A DNA stretch of 64,000 nucleotides. Origin: Marthasterias glacialis. Taxonomy: Eukaryota; Echinodermata; Asteroidea; Forcipulatida; Asteriidae. The position numbers and the translations under genes are program-made. A model generated the notes under the pieces. It was given only the letters and a program-made list of their open reading frames with translations. It was not told the DNA's origin and ran no database searches. The stretch covers positions 18,864,110 to 18,928,109 of the forward strand of contig OU452227.1 of NCBI GenBank assembly GCA_911728455.2. Direction: 5' to 3'. Position 1 is the first letter of the stretch; each line of letters begins with the position of its first letter. Positions 11,563 through 23,400 of this stretch are shown piece after piece.

Positions 11563-12009
11563 CTGGGATAATTATAACAAAAAAGACTCATTATCCTTGG
11601 AGACCAAAAGGTCAAACTAAAACTTAAAATTTAACATCATTTGAACTATCTGGCTAAGTTCACAAAGTTACAGCATAATACTGGGAAGACTTAAGCAGCA
11701 CTTTGTACACAAAGCAAGTTAAAATTTCCTGCACCCAATAACATTTTATCAGAGGTGAAATTCTTGCAAAATAAACACTAACAAATACCGTAAGTGGATT
11801 CATTTATTCATCATAGAATGGTGCAAGCTATGTTACCAAAAGTTTACCAAAACTTCAGCTCAATGTAACAACATCAAAGTGAAATTTCCTGCTGAAAACG
11901 AGTGTTTTGCAGTATTTGGTTAATAGTGGTGAACAAAAAAAGTTGAATTCCAACAGAATGTAATTTCCATGTAACTAATATAATTTGTTTTAATCAGTAC
12001 ACTGCTTAC
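11563..12009 (-). other. Intron 7
   Basis: Short intron of 447 bases, AT-rich. Nothing else seen. Confidence 0.85.
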
Positions 12010-12288
12010 TTTGAAATTTTGGGTCAGGGATGATTACATATGTAGGATCACTTCTGATGCCATTCCTAACGGTCCTCACAGCTGCCTTAGTCTCCATACC
12101 AGTCACTATTCCGTCTACTACATACGCAGAAGCGCCCCCATCAAGGTAGACTGATAATGGCCCGTTGGTTCTGTTGATACGTATATGGTATCTGTCGAAT
12201 TCAGTACTATCGGTTGGTGTACTCAGTTGAAGGCGGGAGGATGATGGCGTCAAGAGGCGTTGAGCGACGACTGGAGTGGGAGGCAGCA
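12010..12288 (-). CDS. Exon 7: FN3 domain 5 (divergent, core Trp absent)
   Basis: Ninety-three codons, residues about 389-481. The layout is FN3-like: PPTPVVAQRL at the start, FDRYHIRINRTNG in the middle, and KAAVRTVRNGIRSDPTYV near the end, matching FN3 domain 3. The usual Trp of strand B is missing, where LQLSTPTD stands instead. An NRT sequon is present. The acceptor is CTTCCATTAG and the donor is GTAAGC after CAAA, both phase 1. Length and phase fit the other modules, so I treat it as a divergent FN3 rather than a pseudo-exon. Confidence 0.82.
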
Positions 12289-14420
12289 CTAATGGAAGAT
12301 ACAGAATGAAGAGTGCAAAAGTCATCTCATTCACGGTTGATTTCAAAAGCGAGGCTGTAATCTTCACAATCGTCTTCTGTATACTGATTTATGCATCAGT
12401 GAAATGACCAACACTCTGATAGTTTCACCAAACCATTTCATTCATGCCTAATAATTCTTCAAACGATGGATGCAGCTTTACCATTTCAACCAAAATCAAC
12501 CAAACTCATTGACATTAAGGGGGTTGCCCTTGCAATAGACAAAAATACCTGGGTTATTTTCTGCCACTTTAAACCCACATTTTAAGTTTTCAGTATATTC
12601 TGTATTATTGATTTTATATTGTTTAAAATGAGCGGGGTCTGGGAGGACACCTCTTTTTCAATGACATTTTTTTCTTCACTTTTGCCTTTGCTTTTATTCG
12701 AGATCCTATTCACAACGTCAAGCCAGGAGTCTTTATACCTCATTATGTTAGGAAGGTCCTCAATTTCTCAATGGGATACTTTCGAGAATAATTACCCCTT
12801 TAAGCGTTAAATGCAAAATAGACTCATTCTGTTAGCGTCAGGTCCATTACGTTTCATGCCAGAATTATCACGAAGACGGACGCAACAACTGTCCGAAACG
12901 TCGACAATGTTTCAGAATCAAAATTACTCAGCGACAAAGCGTCTACTCCTTTAAAGCTGAGAAGATACACCCGGGACGGCGCTAATCTCCACCAACCTGG
13001 CCCGTCTGCTTATAGCCCAACCTGATAAAACTTTCCATCCAAATTTGATGGTGGACCAATTCATGAGGGAGATTTGCGGGGGAAGCCTGTTGAAGAGGCC
13101 CACACTAGGTGGTGAACCAGGCTAAAGACATGTGCATAGAACAGCCCAGAAAAACTGTTATATTCATCTTTATTTTTATTATTAATTTTTTGCTGGCCCT
13201 GTCTGTAATTTTCTTCCATGACTCAGCGGCAGCTGTCTTTATACCCGAAGCACATTCCACGTTCTATGATTACAGTCAGCCGGAACGTTAATGTCCCGTA
13301 AAGAACTTCACAGATATCGAGTTATTTAATTCATGATAATTATTATTTTAAAGTGCACTCTTAACACAAAGTGCACAAGGTAATCTCATTTTGCATTCTG
13401 GCATTCTTGGCTAAAATTGTTGGATACTTTTATAATAAAGAAATTTGTTTCTTTATTCGGATCGAGATGTTTGTGGAAAAGACCGAAGCAATGCCCCAAA
13501 AGTGGGTCAAGACCTATCAAAACCATTCAAGTTACTATAGTTACACAGTGATTTGTGTGGCAGAGTGGGTGCCAAACAATTGCTGTAACATTTACGGATA
13601 ACGTACCGGTAAACAATCAATTTACGCCTTACACGGGAAACAACCATAAATATTACACCGCAATTCGTTTTCAATGGAAACAGCACATACCATAATATAT
13701 CAAATACCGTAAACTCTCGTACGTTTTATTAAAAATACTCGTACATTTTACGTTGATTATTTGGGGACCCAGACTGCCAGCTAAATCGCTGTAAAATTAC
13801 TGTCCCCACCCCAAACTGATGTGGAGTTCCTACAATCATTCTGGGTATCCGGGTATTCAAAAGAGAAGCAGACCAGTGTTCAATCCGGGTACCCAGCTGG
13901 TGACAAGGGCAGCCTTTACGTATTACGGTAATAGATGGAAGAGCAGCTGTACAGGAATCTACATAGCTCTTTACTTGTTCCATGTTCCTTCCCATCTGGA
14001 TGATAAACTATGGGCAGGATATATCAAATACGCGCCGTTGAGGTGAGCAGGGCAATGCACTTAATGTTATGTTATGGGTTTTTTTTATGGTACCAACCAT
14101 GTTCACAATGAAATGTAAAACATTGTACATTATGAAGCTATTAAGCAGACAAAATACTTACAACACAGTTTGCTTTGTGAAAATGAGCAAGGAAACAAAT
14201 CATAATCATGCAATCTACCACGTACACACGGCAAATGGGCTAGTAAACTGTTTCCTTCTGAGACTAATAATGTCAGTGCCAAGCGAATTCAAGTCGAACC
14301 CAAATCGTAAACATCGAGGTATCAGACTATTACACCCCGTATACACTAATCTGAGCAGTGCTCGTTTATGGTGTTTTACACCACCACAGCTATGGGCGCC
14401 GCACGCGAGGACGACACGAC

Positions 14421-14594
14421 AATAGACCTTTATCGTGGTGCGGCCATCTTGGTTTTCTCCCATTCAAATCAATTCGACCAAATCGAGGCTGGAAGGAGAA
14501 ATAGTCTGGTTCCTTTTTGTACGATGAATATTAGCATCCATTACTGATATTGGATACAAGGAACATGACCAAGATGGTGGCAGCATGATAATGC
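14421..14594. mobile_element. Fold-back MITE, family 2
   Basis: AATAGACCTTTATCGTGGTG at the left with CCATCTTGG inside, and CCAAGATGGTGGCAGCATGA at the right. Same interior GAGGCTGGAAGGAGAAATAG as the copy at 1514-1693. Confidence 0.7.
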
Positions 14595-14665
14595 GTCAGC
14601 GCAGTACTAATCAGCATGGAGGAGTCACAGTGCGTGTGCGTCGACGCGCGCGTGCGGCGGCCATA

Positions 14666-14834
14666 CACTGCAAAAACTGGGGTGTTAAATTGATTCTCTC
14701 GGTATCTATATGTGACAACACCGACATGGTGTTAATTTTACCAATGATAAAGCAATGGGGATAACTAACACCATGTCGGTGTTGTCACATGTAGGTACCG
14801 AGAGAATCAATTTAATACCCCAGTTTTTGCAGTG
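14666..14834. mobile_element. Fold-back MITE, family 1 (CACTG ends)
   Basis: Terminal inverted repeats of more than 60 bases: CACTGCAAAAACTGGGGTGT at the left and the matching CCCCAGTTTTTGCAGTG at the right. An inner GACAACACCGACATGGTGTT pairs with AACACCATGTCGGTGTTGTC. TA flanks both ends, which may be a TA target duplication. A second copy is at 21940-22115. Confidence 0.85.
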
Positions 14835-14930
14835 TAGCTGCGGTGGTGTAAACGCCCATGAAACAGCTGCTAGGATTAGTCTATACCTCCTTTGCATTAA
14901 TATTACAAGCAAACTCAAAGCTCTGAAAAG

Positions 14931-15095
14931 GCCATTAGAGCCTTTTCAAAATCAAGGATTTTACTTTGGGCTCCGGCTTGGACTCTGTCTGCCTGTTTCA
15001 AGCTCCGTATCATAAGTGCAGGTTTTTAAAATAACTGACGGAGCCTAAAAGCTGGAGCCCAAGCACAAGCCGAGGTTTCGAAACGGGCGATAGGC
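14931..15095. mobile_element. Fold-back MITE, family 3, degraded
   Basis: Shows GGGCTCCGGCTTGGACTCTG and AATAACTGACGGAGCC, with GTTTCGAAACGGGCGATAGG at the right, like the copy at 9781-9931. Confidence 0.6.
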
Positions 15096-15934
15096 TCGAT
15101 TTGTAAAACAATCTCGAAAGAAAATCCATAACGGCTGCTTCCTAATTAAAGTAGGCCTTCATAAAGTGCCATGAGTCAATACAGTCAGAATTCGTAATCG
15201 GGCAAAGAGGAAAGCTTTAGTTTAGTGATTTCTTCAAAGTTACGTGACATTATACATAAACCCCCAGGCCAGCGCGGGAAGGAAACTCTGCCTGTTTAGA
15301 CGTGCCCATTTCAGATAAAAAGTGAAAGGTTAGGTGCTTGTATTTAATGAGGGAAATATAAAAATAGAAACTCTATAAACCTATCAATTGTACTCATTGT
15401 CCTTGTCTTACATTATAAGCCAATTTATCAAACAATCTTTCAGTAAAATGAAGGTACTTCGTTGTTTGATGTTTTGTGTACGGGAAAATGCATTCATGAG
15501 GCTTGTTATGTTTTCTCAATCGATACAGGTAGGGGAACATTCCTTCGTCAAAGGTGCGTCAACAGATGTTACATTTAATCAAAACAAAGACAAATATTTA
15601 TTATTTATCTATTTTTTCAACATCATTGTACAGGACACAACTAATCAGATCAACACTCTGTTTTTCATTATGGACCTGAGTTCATAAAATAATAAGCACC
15701 TAAATACTTCCTACAAATTTTGAGGCTACATGTAGCCAAAGTAAAAAAAAATAATAGCCAAAGTGAAAAACTGTTTGTTTGTACACACAAATAAATAATG
15801 AAAAGTTACACATGGGAGATTTCGAATCATCATCAATCGATATCGCATTTGCACCGACATCCTATAAAGACCGATCAACTCGAAAAGATAGTCCTGTCAA
15901 AATAATTATTACCACAATTTTGTCTAACTACCTA

Positions 15935-16250
15935 TGCAGTCTGGCCGTTTAATATATTAAACCCACATGGTTTTGATATGGTAGATGAAATATGCAAGCC
16001 TGCATTATAATACCGCGTGGCGAATGCATACACAGTCAACCCTCCTACTGTCTGACCAATAAATATCACCCACATGGTTTTTAATGATAAATGCACGCAA
16101 GCCTGCAATGGTACCGTGTGGTGAATGCATACACAGTACACAGTCAACCCTCCTACTATCCCACCATTCAATATCATCAACACAGTTTGAGTGACCATGC
16201 AAGCCAGCATTCATGTGGTGAATGCATCTACGCAGTGCACAATTAGTTCT
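15935..16250. repeat. Tandem repeat, about 105 bp, three copies
   Basis: Recurring markers GTGAATGCATACACAGT and AGTCAACCCTCCTACT appear in successive units, each followed by CACCCACATGG or a variant. Copies are diverged by substitutions and small indels. Confidence 0.75.
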
Positions 16251-17839
16251 GTGCACGGGCTGCTCCACCATACATAGCTGGTGTAGTTGAATAGTTTGAA
16301 ATGGTTGGTAAACTAACTAGAAAATCTCATGGAAAGTAGGAGTGTTGTTAATCGGACTAAGTAATTACGTGTAATTAAAGAAAGCAAACTTGTAAGAATT
16401 TCCCAATTTTTCGACACGAGTTCTTCCCAACAGAGTTCACATACAGTTCTTTAAGATTCACTAAAGCTCTCTTGACATTTCATGGGAAATGTGAAGTTTC
16501 CCGCCAAATCCTGGGGTTTGTTGCGGGTCTATGACCCGTACCCCCCTCCTCCCACGTCTCCTATTACCCCTGCTTCGATCAGACGTAAGAAAAACAAGTG
16601 AAGGAAACAACTGAGTGAGTCAAGACGATTGCGTTGCATTCAGGAGACATGACAAGGCATGACGCTTCACCCAGAACAAAATACACCCTGTTGTGGATAC
16701 ACCCCCAGACATCAAATAGAAATTCCTCAGGGTGGATGTCGAAGTATCCGAAAACACGAAGTGTTATAGCTGAACACGAGAGAGAGAGAGACACACACAC
16801 AGCGGGGGGATTTTTTACACAGAGGCCTTGGGTGGGGTTAGTGCACTACCGACGGTAGTCGCTCGTTGTCAGGATGTTGGAACCGGATTCGTATTCTTGG
16901 CTCCAGTAACCTCGGCACCAGAAACCAACTGCTTAATGAAGATACCAGCAGAAGTGGAAGGAGCACCAGGGACGATTCATTCGTGTAATACATGGTTATA
17001 TAATCAGTTCTTCCTGCTGATAAGTCAGAGTTTCGAACAGCCTCGGTGCTATTTTTTTTTTAGTGTCATTGTACTGTTGATAAGAGTTCCTAGTAGGAAG
17101 TGCTATACATACAGCAAAATCTACACACTTTGTTTAAAAACAATGTCAAATAATCGTGATGTGTCTTAATGTTGCTACGACTCAATTATAGTTTCCCTTC
17201 ACTTAATTAAGTGGGTTATCAAGGACAGTCGTGAAGTGAAATTGGGGTGTTCCGTGCACGATGTGTGACAGAGGGAATCCCCTCCCCCCAGATATTCCTA
17301 TACGCTAACAACCTCTTTCCCTATTGCACAGAGGTAACCCTGGAAATCCTCTCGAGAATTCCCGAGATTCCCAGAACACAATGAAAACAAACACAACAGG
17401 AGAGGGGGTACACCCTGCCCTATATCGAGCCCCAACCATTCTAAGATGGGATCCTGGTCCCAAAAACTACGAAGACTACGTCTTTAAGATGAGTCAAGTA
17501 TAATGATGTAATGTTGAGCAAGTTAAGACGTCACAGTACCACGGTGACAGCGAACAACTCATCCCCAACGGCACGATTCATCATTATGTTTAGGGAAGAA
17601 CGGAACCATTCCAATCATCTTGTTATCAGCGAACAAATCAAAAACACTATCTTATATATAGATATAAATATATAAATATATATATATTCCAAAAGGAGGT
17701 CACCTTTTCGATAACAGTTCGCCAAGGATTTTATTCACGTCCACAATGAATTTTTTCGATTTTGGTAAATCAAAAACTAAGAAACAACGGTTTGTGCTAT
17801 GTCGGGGATTTTATGCACGTTCGCATTCGGTTTGTTTCG

Positions 17840-18054
17840 ACGCGCGGCAATCAAATTAAGCAATGGTGATTTTTGCGGTGTTCAACGCTATTTTCTCAAT
17901 TCTTTTAAGAGCATTTCAATTGGAGATATTTCTCTGGAGGATTGGTACGCGCGGCAATCAAATTAAGCAATGGTGATTTTTTGCGGTGTTCAACGCTATT
18001 TTCTCAATTCTTTTAAGAGCATTTCAATTGGAGATATTTCTCTGGAGGATTGGT
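17840..18054 (+). repeat. 107 bp tandem duplication inside dispersed repeat family 9
   Basis: The unit starting ACGCGCGGCAATCAAATTAA is present twice, at 17840 and 17947, differing by one T in a run. It ends with TTCTCTGGAGGATTGGTAC. That ending belongs to a dispersed family also seen inverted at 38015-38200, 41954-42110 and 49503-49580, with relatives of its GGGATTTTGTGCACG part at 19115, 20310 and 47580. Confidence 0.8.
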
Positions 18055-18322
18055 ACTGGTATGAACTTTATAACCAGTGAAATTTCAGATTGAAACCAAC
18101 TGTTTTAAAAATCATGTATAAGGTATATATTTTTGACATTTAATAGCAGCTTTTAGTTCAAGGTATGACAAATCCCAAACTAATAACCGAAGGGTCATCT
18201 CATCGAATTAACAGTCCACTCACATTGACTTCCTTGGACACAAATTTTGAGCTGAGTCCAAAGGGGATTCAAACTAAGTGTCACGCAGGTCAATATTGAC
18301 GGCACCAGAATGTGTAACTTAC

Positions 18323-18484
18323 ATTTGCTTCCTGGTAACAGTGGCCGGACCTCGGCTGATTCACTGTGTATCGACCCCCTGACGGACACCAGTCCGATTC
18401 GGAACTGGCTGGTGATGGCTGAGTCACACTCTATGTGGATGTTGGACATGGAATTGTTCAGGATCATCTTCTTATCCTGTGTCA
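18323..18484 (-). CDS. Exon 6: FN3 domain 4, C-terminal half
   Basis: Fifty-four codons, residues about 335-388. After joining to exon 5 the frame reads VTQDKKMILNNSMSNIHIE, then FRIGLVSVRGSIHSESAEV, the F-G strand part of an FN3 domain. Alone it lacks the core Trp; with exon 5 the combined length (94 residues) equals one normal FN3. The acceptor is TTGTTTCCACAG and the donor is GTAAGT after GCAAAT, phase 1. An NNS sequon is present. The role as second half is inferred from length, phase and strand pattern. Confidence 0.8.
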
Positions 18485-18824
18485 CTGTGGAAACAACAAA
18501 AGTTAAAGACTCAACATTTCGAATCATTTTTGTTTTATCAACAAGTTTGTGGACGCAAGGAGACGTCTCAACAGGGCCAAATGTGATACATAGTGTGCCA
18601 GATAGGCGTAATATTTAAAGGAATTGAGCCTTTTTGACGATGGAATTCGGCACCCAGTCAGAGTATGTCATGAGAAAGATATTTGGTTATACGGCCATCG
18701 CAAATATGAATATTGTAAAAAAGAAATAGGTAGATTAACAAGATATTTTCAAAATGTTCTATAAATAGGCTGCTACGGGGAGTCTAAATAGTAAACATAA
18801 TGGTTTCCTTAGATGGTAATATTT

Positions 18825-18884
18825 TGTGTGTGTGTGTGTGTGTGTGTGTATTTGTTGTTGTTGTTTTTTTTTTGGGGGGGGGGG
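18825..18884. repeat. Compound microsatellite (GT)n, (GTT)n, T and G runs
   Basis: About twelve GT units, then GTT units, then runs of T and G. Simple sequence. Confidence 0.9.
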
Positions 18885-19314
18885 TGTGGCTCTACTCTTA
18901 CAATTTTGTTGTTTAGTTTAAATTGTACCTTTTGCTCAGAAGGGGTAGTTTCTTTGAAGTCGCTCTATAAACTGCACTGTTGATGTTATTATTAATCAAA
19001 TCTCGATGTATTATTTCAACACATCAATCCTGTTCATGGAAAACGTGTCCAGCGCATTGTTTAATTTCAAAATGGTTGAGTTTGAGTGGAAGCAACAACA
19101 AAGACGATTTATGTTTTGTCAGGGATTCTGTGCACGGTGTCACACCGGGCTTATTTCGATTGCTTCAAGCAAAATAAGCCACGCTTATTTTACAGGGCTT
19201 CGAATGCTATTTCGTCAACAGTGATTCAGATGGAATTTTGTTTCCAAGGAGGATTACAACTGGTGTGTGTACTTTGAACTTGGAAGTGCTGACAGATTGA
19301 AACCGTTTGTGTTT

Positions 19315-19397
19315 TACCCATATACACCGATGGGATTCGAACCCACGACCTTTGCCATTCTGGAGCAGACGTCTTACCACTAGACTATCCTGCACAA
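19315..19397 (-). mobile_element. tRNA-derived SINE head, type E
   Basis: On the minus strand GATAGTCTAGTGGTAAGACG (A box region) is followed 39 bases later by GGGTTCGAATCCCATCGG (B box). The putative acceptor stem does not pair, so this is a SINE head rather than a working tRNA gene. It shares CATCGGTGTATATGGGT with the element at 32380-32520. Confidence 0.6.
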
Positions 19398-21170
19398 TTT
19401 TATCTGAATGTCAATCGAAGCAGCTTTTATCGACTCGGTGTATTTTTAAACCCAGTAAATTCTTCACAGGTTACGACCCTGAGCCACCGGCGATCAGTGG
19501 CTTTCTTGAAGGCAAACGGGAAGCTCTGAAAAATCTGCTTCGTGTATTTAGACTTGAATGATGGCGGAATAACAATAATTTCAACCCATAGGAAGTCAAA
19601 CAAAAATGATTTCCCGGAAGTATTTAGATCTGAAAGACGTAGAATATCAATAATAGAAACTACTCTGCATAGAACGACAGGAAGTATACAAAACATCTCG
19701 TGTATGGAAGTAGTTGTATGAAGGTAAATATCAGAGCATTCGATATAATGTTTTGATAACCTAAAATTATGCATGTGTAGTTGGTGGTGTACAGTATCCT
19801 ATGTAATAGAATTGTCTTCTTCTTCTTTTTAGTTTACTCTTTGAATTTAATGTTTATTTCATTCCCCTCCCAAGTTTTTGTTGTCTAAAAGTGTTACTGA
19901 ATGTTCAAATGTTTTAACTCGGCCTCTGGCTGCGTGTACATTTTGTACTGTGAATAAACCATTTCAAATCAAGTCATATTCTGGTCATAAACAAAAATCA
20001 CTTATTTTTTTTATAACGAATGCAAAATGAACAACTACATTTCCGTTTTCCTGGCCATATACGAACTGTACAACGCATTTGTACTTCTCCATCGACCTAC
20101 ACATTGTCATCAAATCAGGAAAAAAATCCTGCTCAGCAGAAAAAGGTCACCAATCAAAATATCATGTACTGCGCATTTTTTTGCAGCTGGTTCCCTGCTA
20201 ATTCTTGCTTAGCAGAAACAAGTTGCTAAGCACCATTTTCTGCTGAACAGCTTTATGCTTAATTGACCTCGTCAGATTTTCGAGAAAACATGGTTTATGC
20301 TATTCTCTGTCCTGGATTTTGTGCACGCTCACTGCGTGCTTACTCGATTTGGCAAATCTAAATAAGGAACTTTGGATGATTTTCGGGCATTATGACAGAT
20401 TTCAAACGGATACGATTTCTCAAGAACACTACCGGTATCAAGTTAACATGAATCAATTGGCTATAGAGCGGAATTGGAGCCGGCTACCCCGGATTTAGTG
20501 CCGGTGCTCTCTAGCCCTATATTGGCGGTCTCCGTATTTCGTCAATCTTTGTTTTGGGCGCCAGAAGTCATACAAAGTAACCATTAAGATTATAAATATA
20601 TTTTCGATCGTTTTACCAATAACGGACCATGCAGTAAAGAAACATAACAGATAGCTTGAACTTGAACAGTTAAATTGTGTAAATATTATATACGGTTTGA
20701 TGCGGACAGAGAATGAAATACCAGACCTATTTGTAAAGAGCCTTTGCCGACATTACCAAGGATGAATGTTGTCTTTAAGCCAAGAAACAGACGCCCAAGT
20801 AGAATCACTGAGCAAACATCACTGAAAACACTTCAGCCCAACACAGACATGTCAACACAATATCAAAACAAGTTCAGGGTTCACGTACAACGTCTTCAAG
20901 GAGACGGCGAACACAGATGAGCTTTCAGTCGGGAAGGAATACAAACCGATCCCCCCCCCCCCATCAAGAAAAAAGTTTAAAAGCCCATGTCCTTCTCGAA
21001 AACAGAAATTTCCTTGTGAACCCAATCTCCCGAACGCCCACTCTCCCCTCCCCTCCCAGCATCTGCATCCGCTTCTGTAATGTAGACTTCAGACTTTAAG
21101 CCACAGCCCTTAACTCTCAACTCCCGGGCTCCACAAAATCCCCTTCTCAAAGAATAATGTATGTAACTGT

Positions 21171-21320
21171 CAGTTTTGGGTTGAACAAAGACAAATTGAC
21201 TATAGAGCTGGATTTGAACCTGCGACCTTCGGATTGACGTGTTCTACCAACTGAGCTATCTAGCCCTAATGTTGGTTGTCTCCCTATTTTGTCAATATCT
21301 TTGTTCAGGGGGTGCCAGTC
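21171..21320 (-). mobile_element. tRNA-derived SINE, type D
   Basis: On the minus strand GATAGCTCAGTTGGTAGAAC (A box) and GGTTCAAATCCAGCTC (B box) are clear. Both sides carry a related ACAAAGA / TCTTTGT pair. A decayed relative lies at 20457-20575. Confidence 0.75.
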
Positions 21321-21522
21321 AGAAACCATTCAACCTGAAACTTCCCTATAACCAGGGATCACACCCAAGTTTACAATACAACCTGAGAAGCGGCAGTACA
21401 GGGATCACCTTAAGGGGATGCAACTTTTTATTTCAAATATCATGAACCACACAAGGGAAACTCACTGGATAAATTTTAATTCACTTTTGGGGTGGACAAA
21501 GAAAAAAAAAGGTTTAATGTAC

Positions 21523-21642
21523 CTTCATCTGGGCTGTAGAGAATCACGTACCCATCTATGGTGTCATTTGGTTGGGTCCAGGCGAGTGTGAACCCAACAC
21601 CGCTCGTTCGCTGGAGAAGTATATCCTCGGGTGGGAGAGGAG
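21523..21642 (-). CDS. Exon 5: FN3 domain 4, N-terminal half
   Basis: Forty codons, residues about 295-334. It contains APLPPEDILLQR, FTLAWTQPNDT with the core Trp, and DGYVILYSPDE, which are strands A to C of an FN3 fold. It then stops at a donor, GAAG|GTACAT, in phase 1. The rest of the domain is supplied by exon 6. The acceptor is TTGAATTGTCGACAG. A potential N-glycosylation site (NDT) lies in the B-C loop. This is the only FN3 module here interrupted by an intron. Confidence 0.82.
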
Positions 21643-22498
21643 CTGTCGACAATTCAAACAACAAGAAAGTGTCCGAATTTAAACCCAAGTCGCATTTCAG
21701 ATGGTCCTTGCAGCAAATACAGGGCCAGATGCGATTCAGCGATTACAATGTATAAGCAATGTCAAAAGTAGTCAGTAATAATTACAAGCAGGCCCTGAAC
21801 CCACTGACATTATACTACTTGGGGATGGGGAAAGCATTAGCTCAAGTTTGAGTACCCTGCCGCAAACTGACATACTACACAAACGGTTATTACACCGTTT
21901 GCTTATGAAGATTATACTTCAAAAAGAAAATTGTGTGCACACTGCAGAAACGTGGGTGTTAAATTGACTCTCTTGGTATATCTATATATGTGACAACACC
22001 GACATGGTGTTCATAATTTTACCAACAATAAAGCAATGTGGATAAGTAACACCATGTCGGTGTTGTCACATTTAGATACCAAGAGAATCAATTTAACGCC
22101 CCAGTTTTTACAGTACATGTCTAAATGCCCTGGGGAAACGGTTTCTTCATCAGAAATGCTGTCAAAATGTTTAAATAAAGGGGCACTGATGGGTACTTTT
22201 GGGCAGGGTTCATTCTATATCTTCATGTCTGGGATAGGCGCCTGTCTGATTGCATTAAGTGGAAAAGATTACACAGGCTACGTAACCTTCCAAGGGAGTA
22301 TGCACATTAATTTGATTGTTTACCGTCGCTTTAACTAATAGTGGGCTGTAATTACGAGGGAAGGAACTGCATCTCCCGCACCAGAGCAACGGGCTGTTAC
22401 TGATAAGGGTACCCACGGTGTAATGAGCTGTATGTACGGTCAGATTAAAATGTCAGCAGAAGGAGCAAAAAGGCTGCAGAAATAAAAGCCAACTTTAC
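21643..22498 (-). other. Intron 4
   Basis: Contains a family 1 MITE at 21940-22115; otherwise nothing recognisable. Confidence 0.8.
21940..22115. mobile_element. Fold-back MITE, family 1, second copy
   Basis: CACTGCAGAAACGTGGGTGT at the left and GCCCCAGTTTTTACAGTA at the right, with the same inner ACACCGACATGGTGTT palindrome as 14666-14834. The end bases have decayed. Confidence 0.8.
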
Positions 22499-22762
22499 CT
22501 TTGTCTGTACTCTCCCTCCATTCCCCGAGATCACTCTTGATGCCATTCCTTATAGTGTAGAGATTCGTGTAGAACTGCCCGCTCAATCCCTCGATAAAGT
22601 ACGAGGTCGTCTCTGGAGGCAGCTCGACCACGGTCTCCTTCTCGCCGTCCGTGGAGTAGATCAGGCGGTAGTACTCAAATTCCCCGTCCGGTACCGTCCA
22701 GCCCAGCTGCACGGAGTCTGGAACCACAAGCTTCCTTGTACCACTGGGTTTTGGCGGGAGAT
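22499..22762 (-). CDS. Exon 4: FN3 domain 3
   Basis: Eighty-eight codons, residues about 207-294, one FN3 domain. Landmarks are LPPKPSGTRKL, VQLGWTVPDG with the core Trp, YYRLIYSTDG, and FYTNLYTIRNGIKSD near the end. The acceptor TTCCCCACTAG and donor GTAAAG leave phase 1 at both ends. The TIRNGIKSD segment recurs as TVRNGIRSD in FN3 domain 5, so these two may share a more recent ancestor. The reading frame stays open upstream through the acceptor to an ATG at 22859; see the finding on a possible alternative start. Confidence 0.88.
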
Positions 22763-23400
22763 CTAGTGGGGAATAACGTATAGCGTGTGTACACAGGGGA
22801 AGGGGCAATATGAGGAAACACACAACAACAATGCGGTTGAACAACGTGAAGTTTGCCATCCCCCTTGCTCGTCTGATCTGGAGCAGCAGTTAACGATAAC
22901 ATTACTAAGCGCCACGTCACGGATGGAGAATCTGTGTCAGTGCTGGGACACTCTGACTGTCATTAAAGAGCTTTAGGGCTAATAGAAAAGCCATCCGGGG
23001 CCTCAGCTCCCTTCGCCCTTCTGGCAAACTACTCACTTTGAACTTGAGAGGAATTCTGACTATTTTTGGACATGGATCCGGGGGGTAAACAGGACCGCGG
23101 GCTCCACAGTATTCCTCGTACCGGTGTTGGAAATCAAAACAGTCCGAAATTGTTTTTGTTAATAAGGCGGGACAAGTCAAATTCACCTGCGCGCTGATGA
23201 AAGGGGATGTGTTTTTTAAGTGAATTTCCACTTTGAAAATCTCGGTTGCTCAGCGGAAAGAGGTTACCGTGCAACTTGTTGATTTTAATGTAGCAACAAT
23301 TTGTCTGAAAACGGTTTTCCACAGCAGAGTTTCCAAAAAGTTTAGCAAGTACGATAGCAAGTTTCAATTCAAGTCCAACGCGATCGTGAGAATTGGTATC

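Larger units (their letters stand above)
12289..18322 (-). other. Intron 6
   Basis: Six kilobases with a family 2 MITE (14421-14594), a family 1 MITE (14666-14834), a family 3 MITE (14931-15095), a three-copy tandem repeat (15935-16250), and a duplicated dispersed-repeat block (17840-18054). No FN3-like or HYR-like exon seen. Confidence 0.78.
18485..21522 (-). other. Intron 5 (splits FN3 domain 4)
   Basis: Three kilobases. Holds a GT/GTT microsatellite (18825-18884), a SINE head (19315-19397), degraded MITE and SINE pieces (20120-20270, 20457-20575), and a type D SINE (21171-21320). Confidence 0.78.

Noticed and set aside
12010..12325. ATG at 12325 in frame with FN3 domain 5, reading MTFALFILYLPLVLPP
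   Set aside because: Very short and built from the polypyrimidine tract before the acceptor, which gives Leu, Phe and Pro by composition alone.
19315..19397. A possible functional tRNA gene
   Set aside because: A and B boxes are present but the acceptor stem does not pair and a SINE-like body follows; the same applies at 6690, 21240 and 23410.
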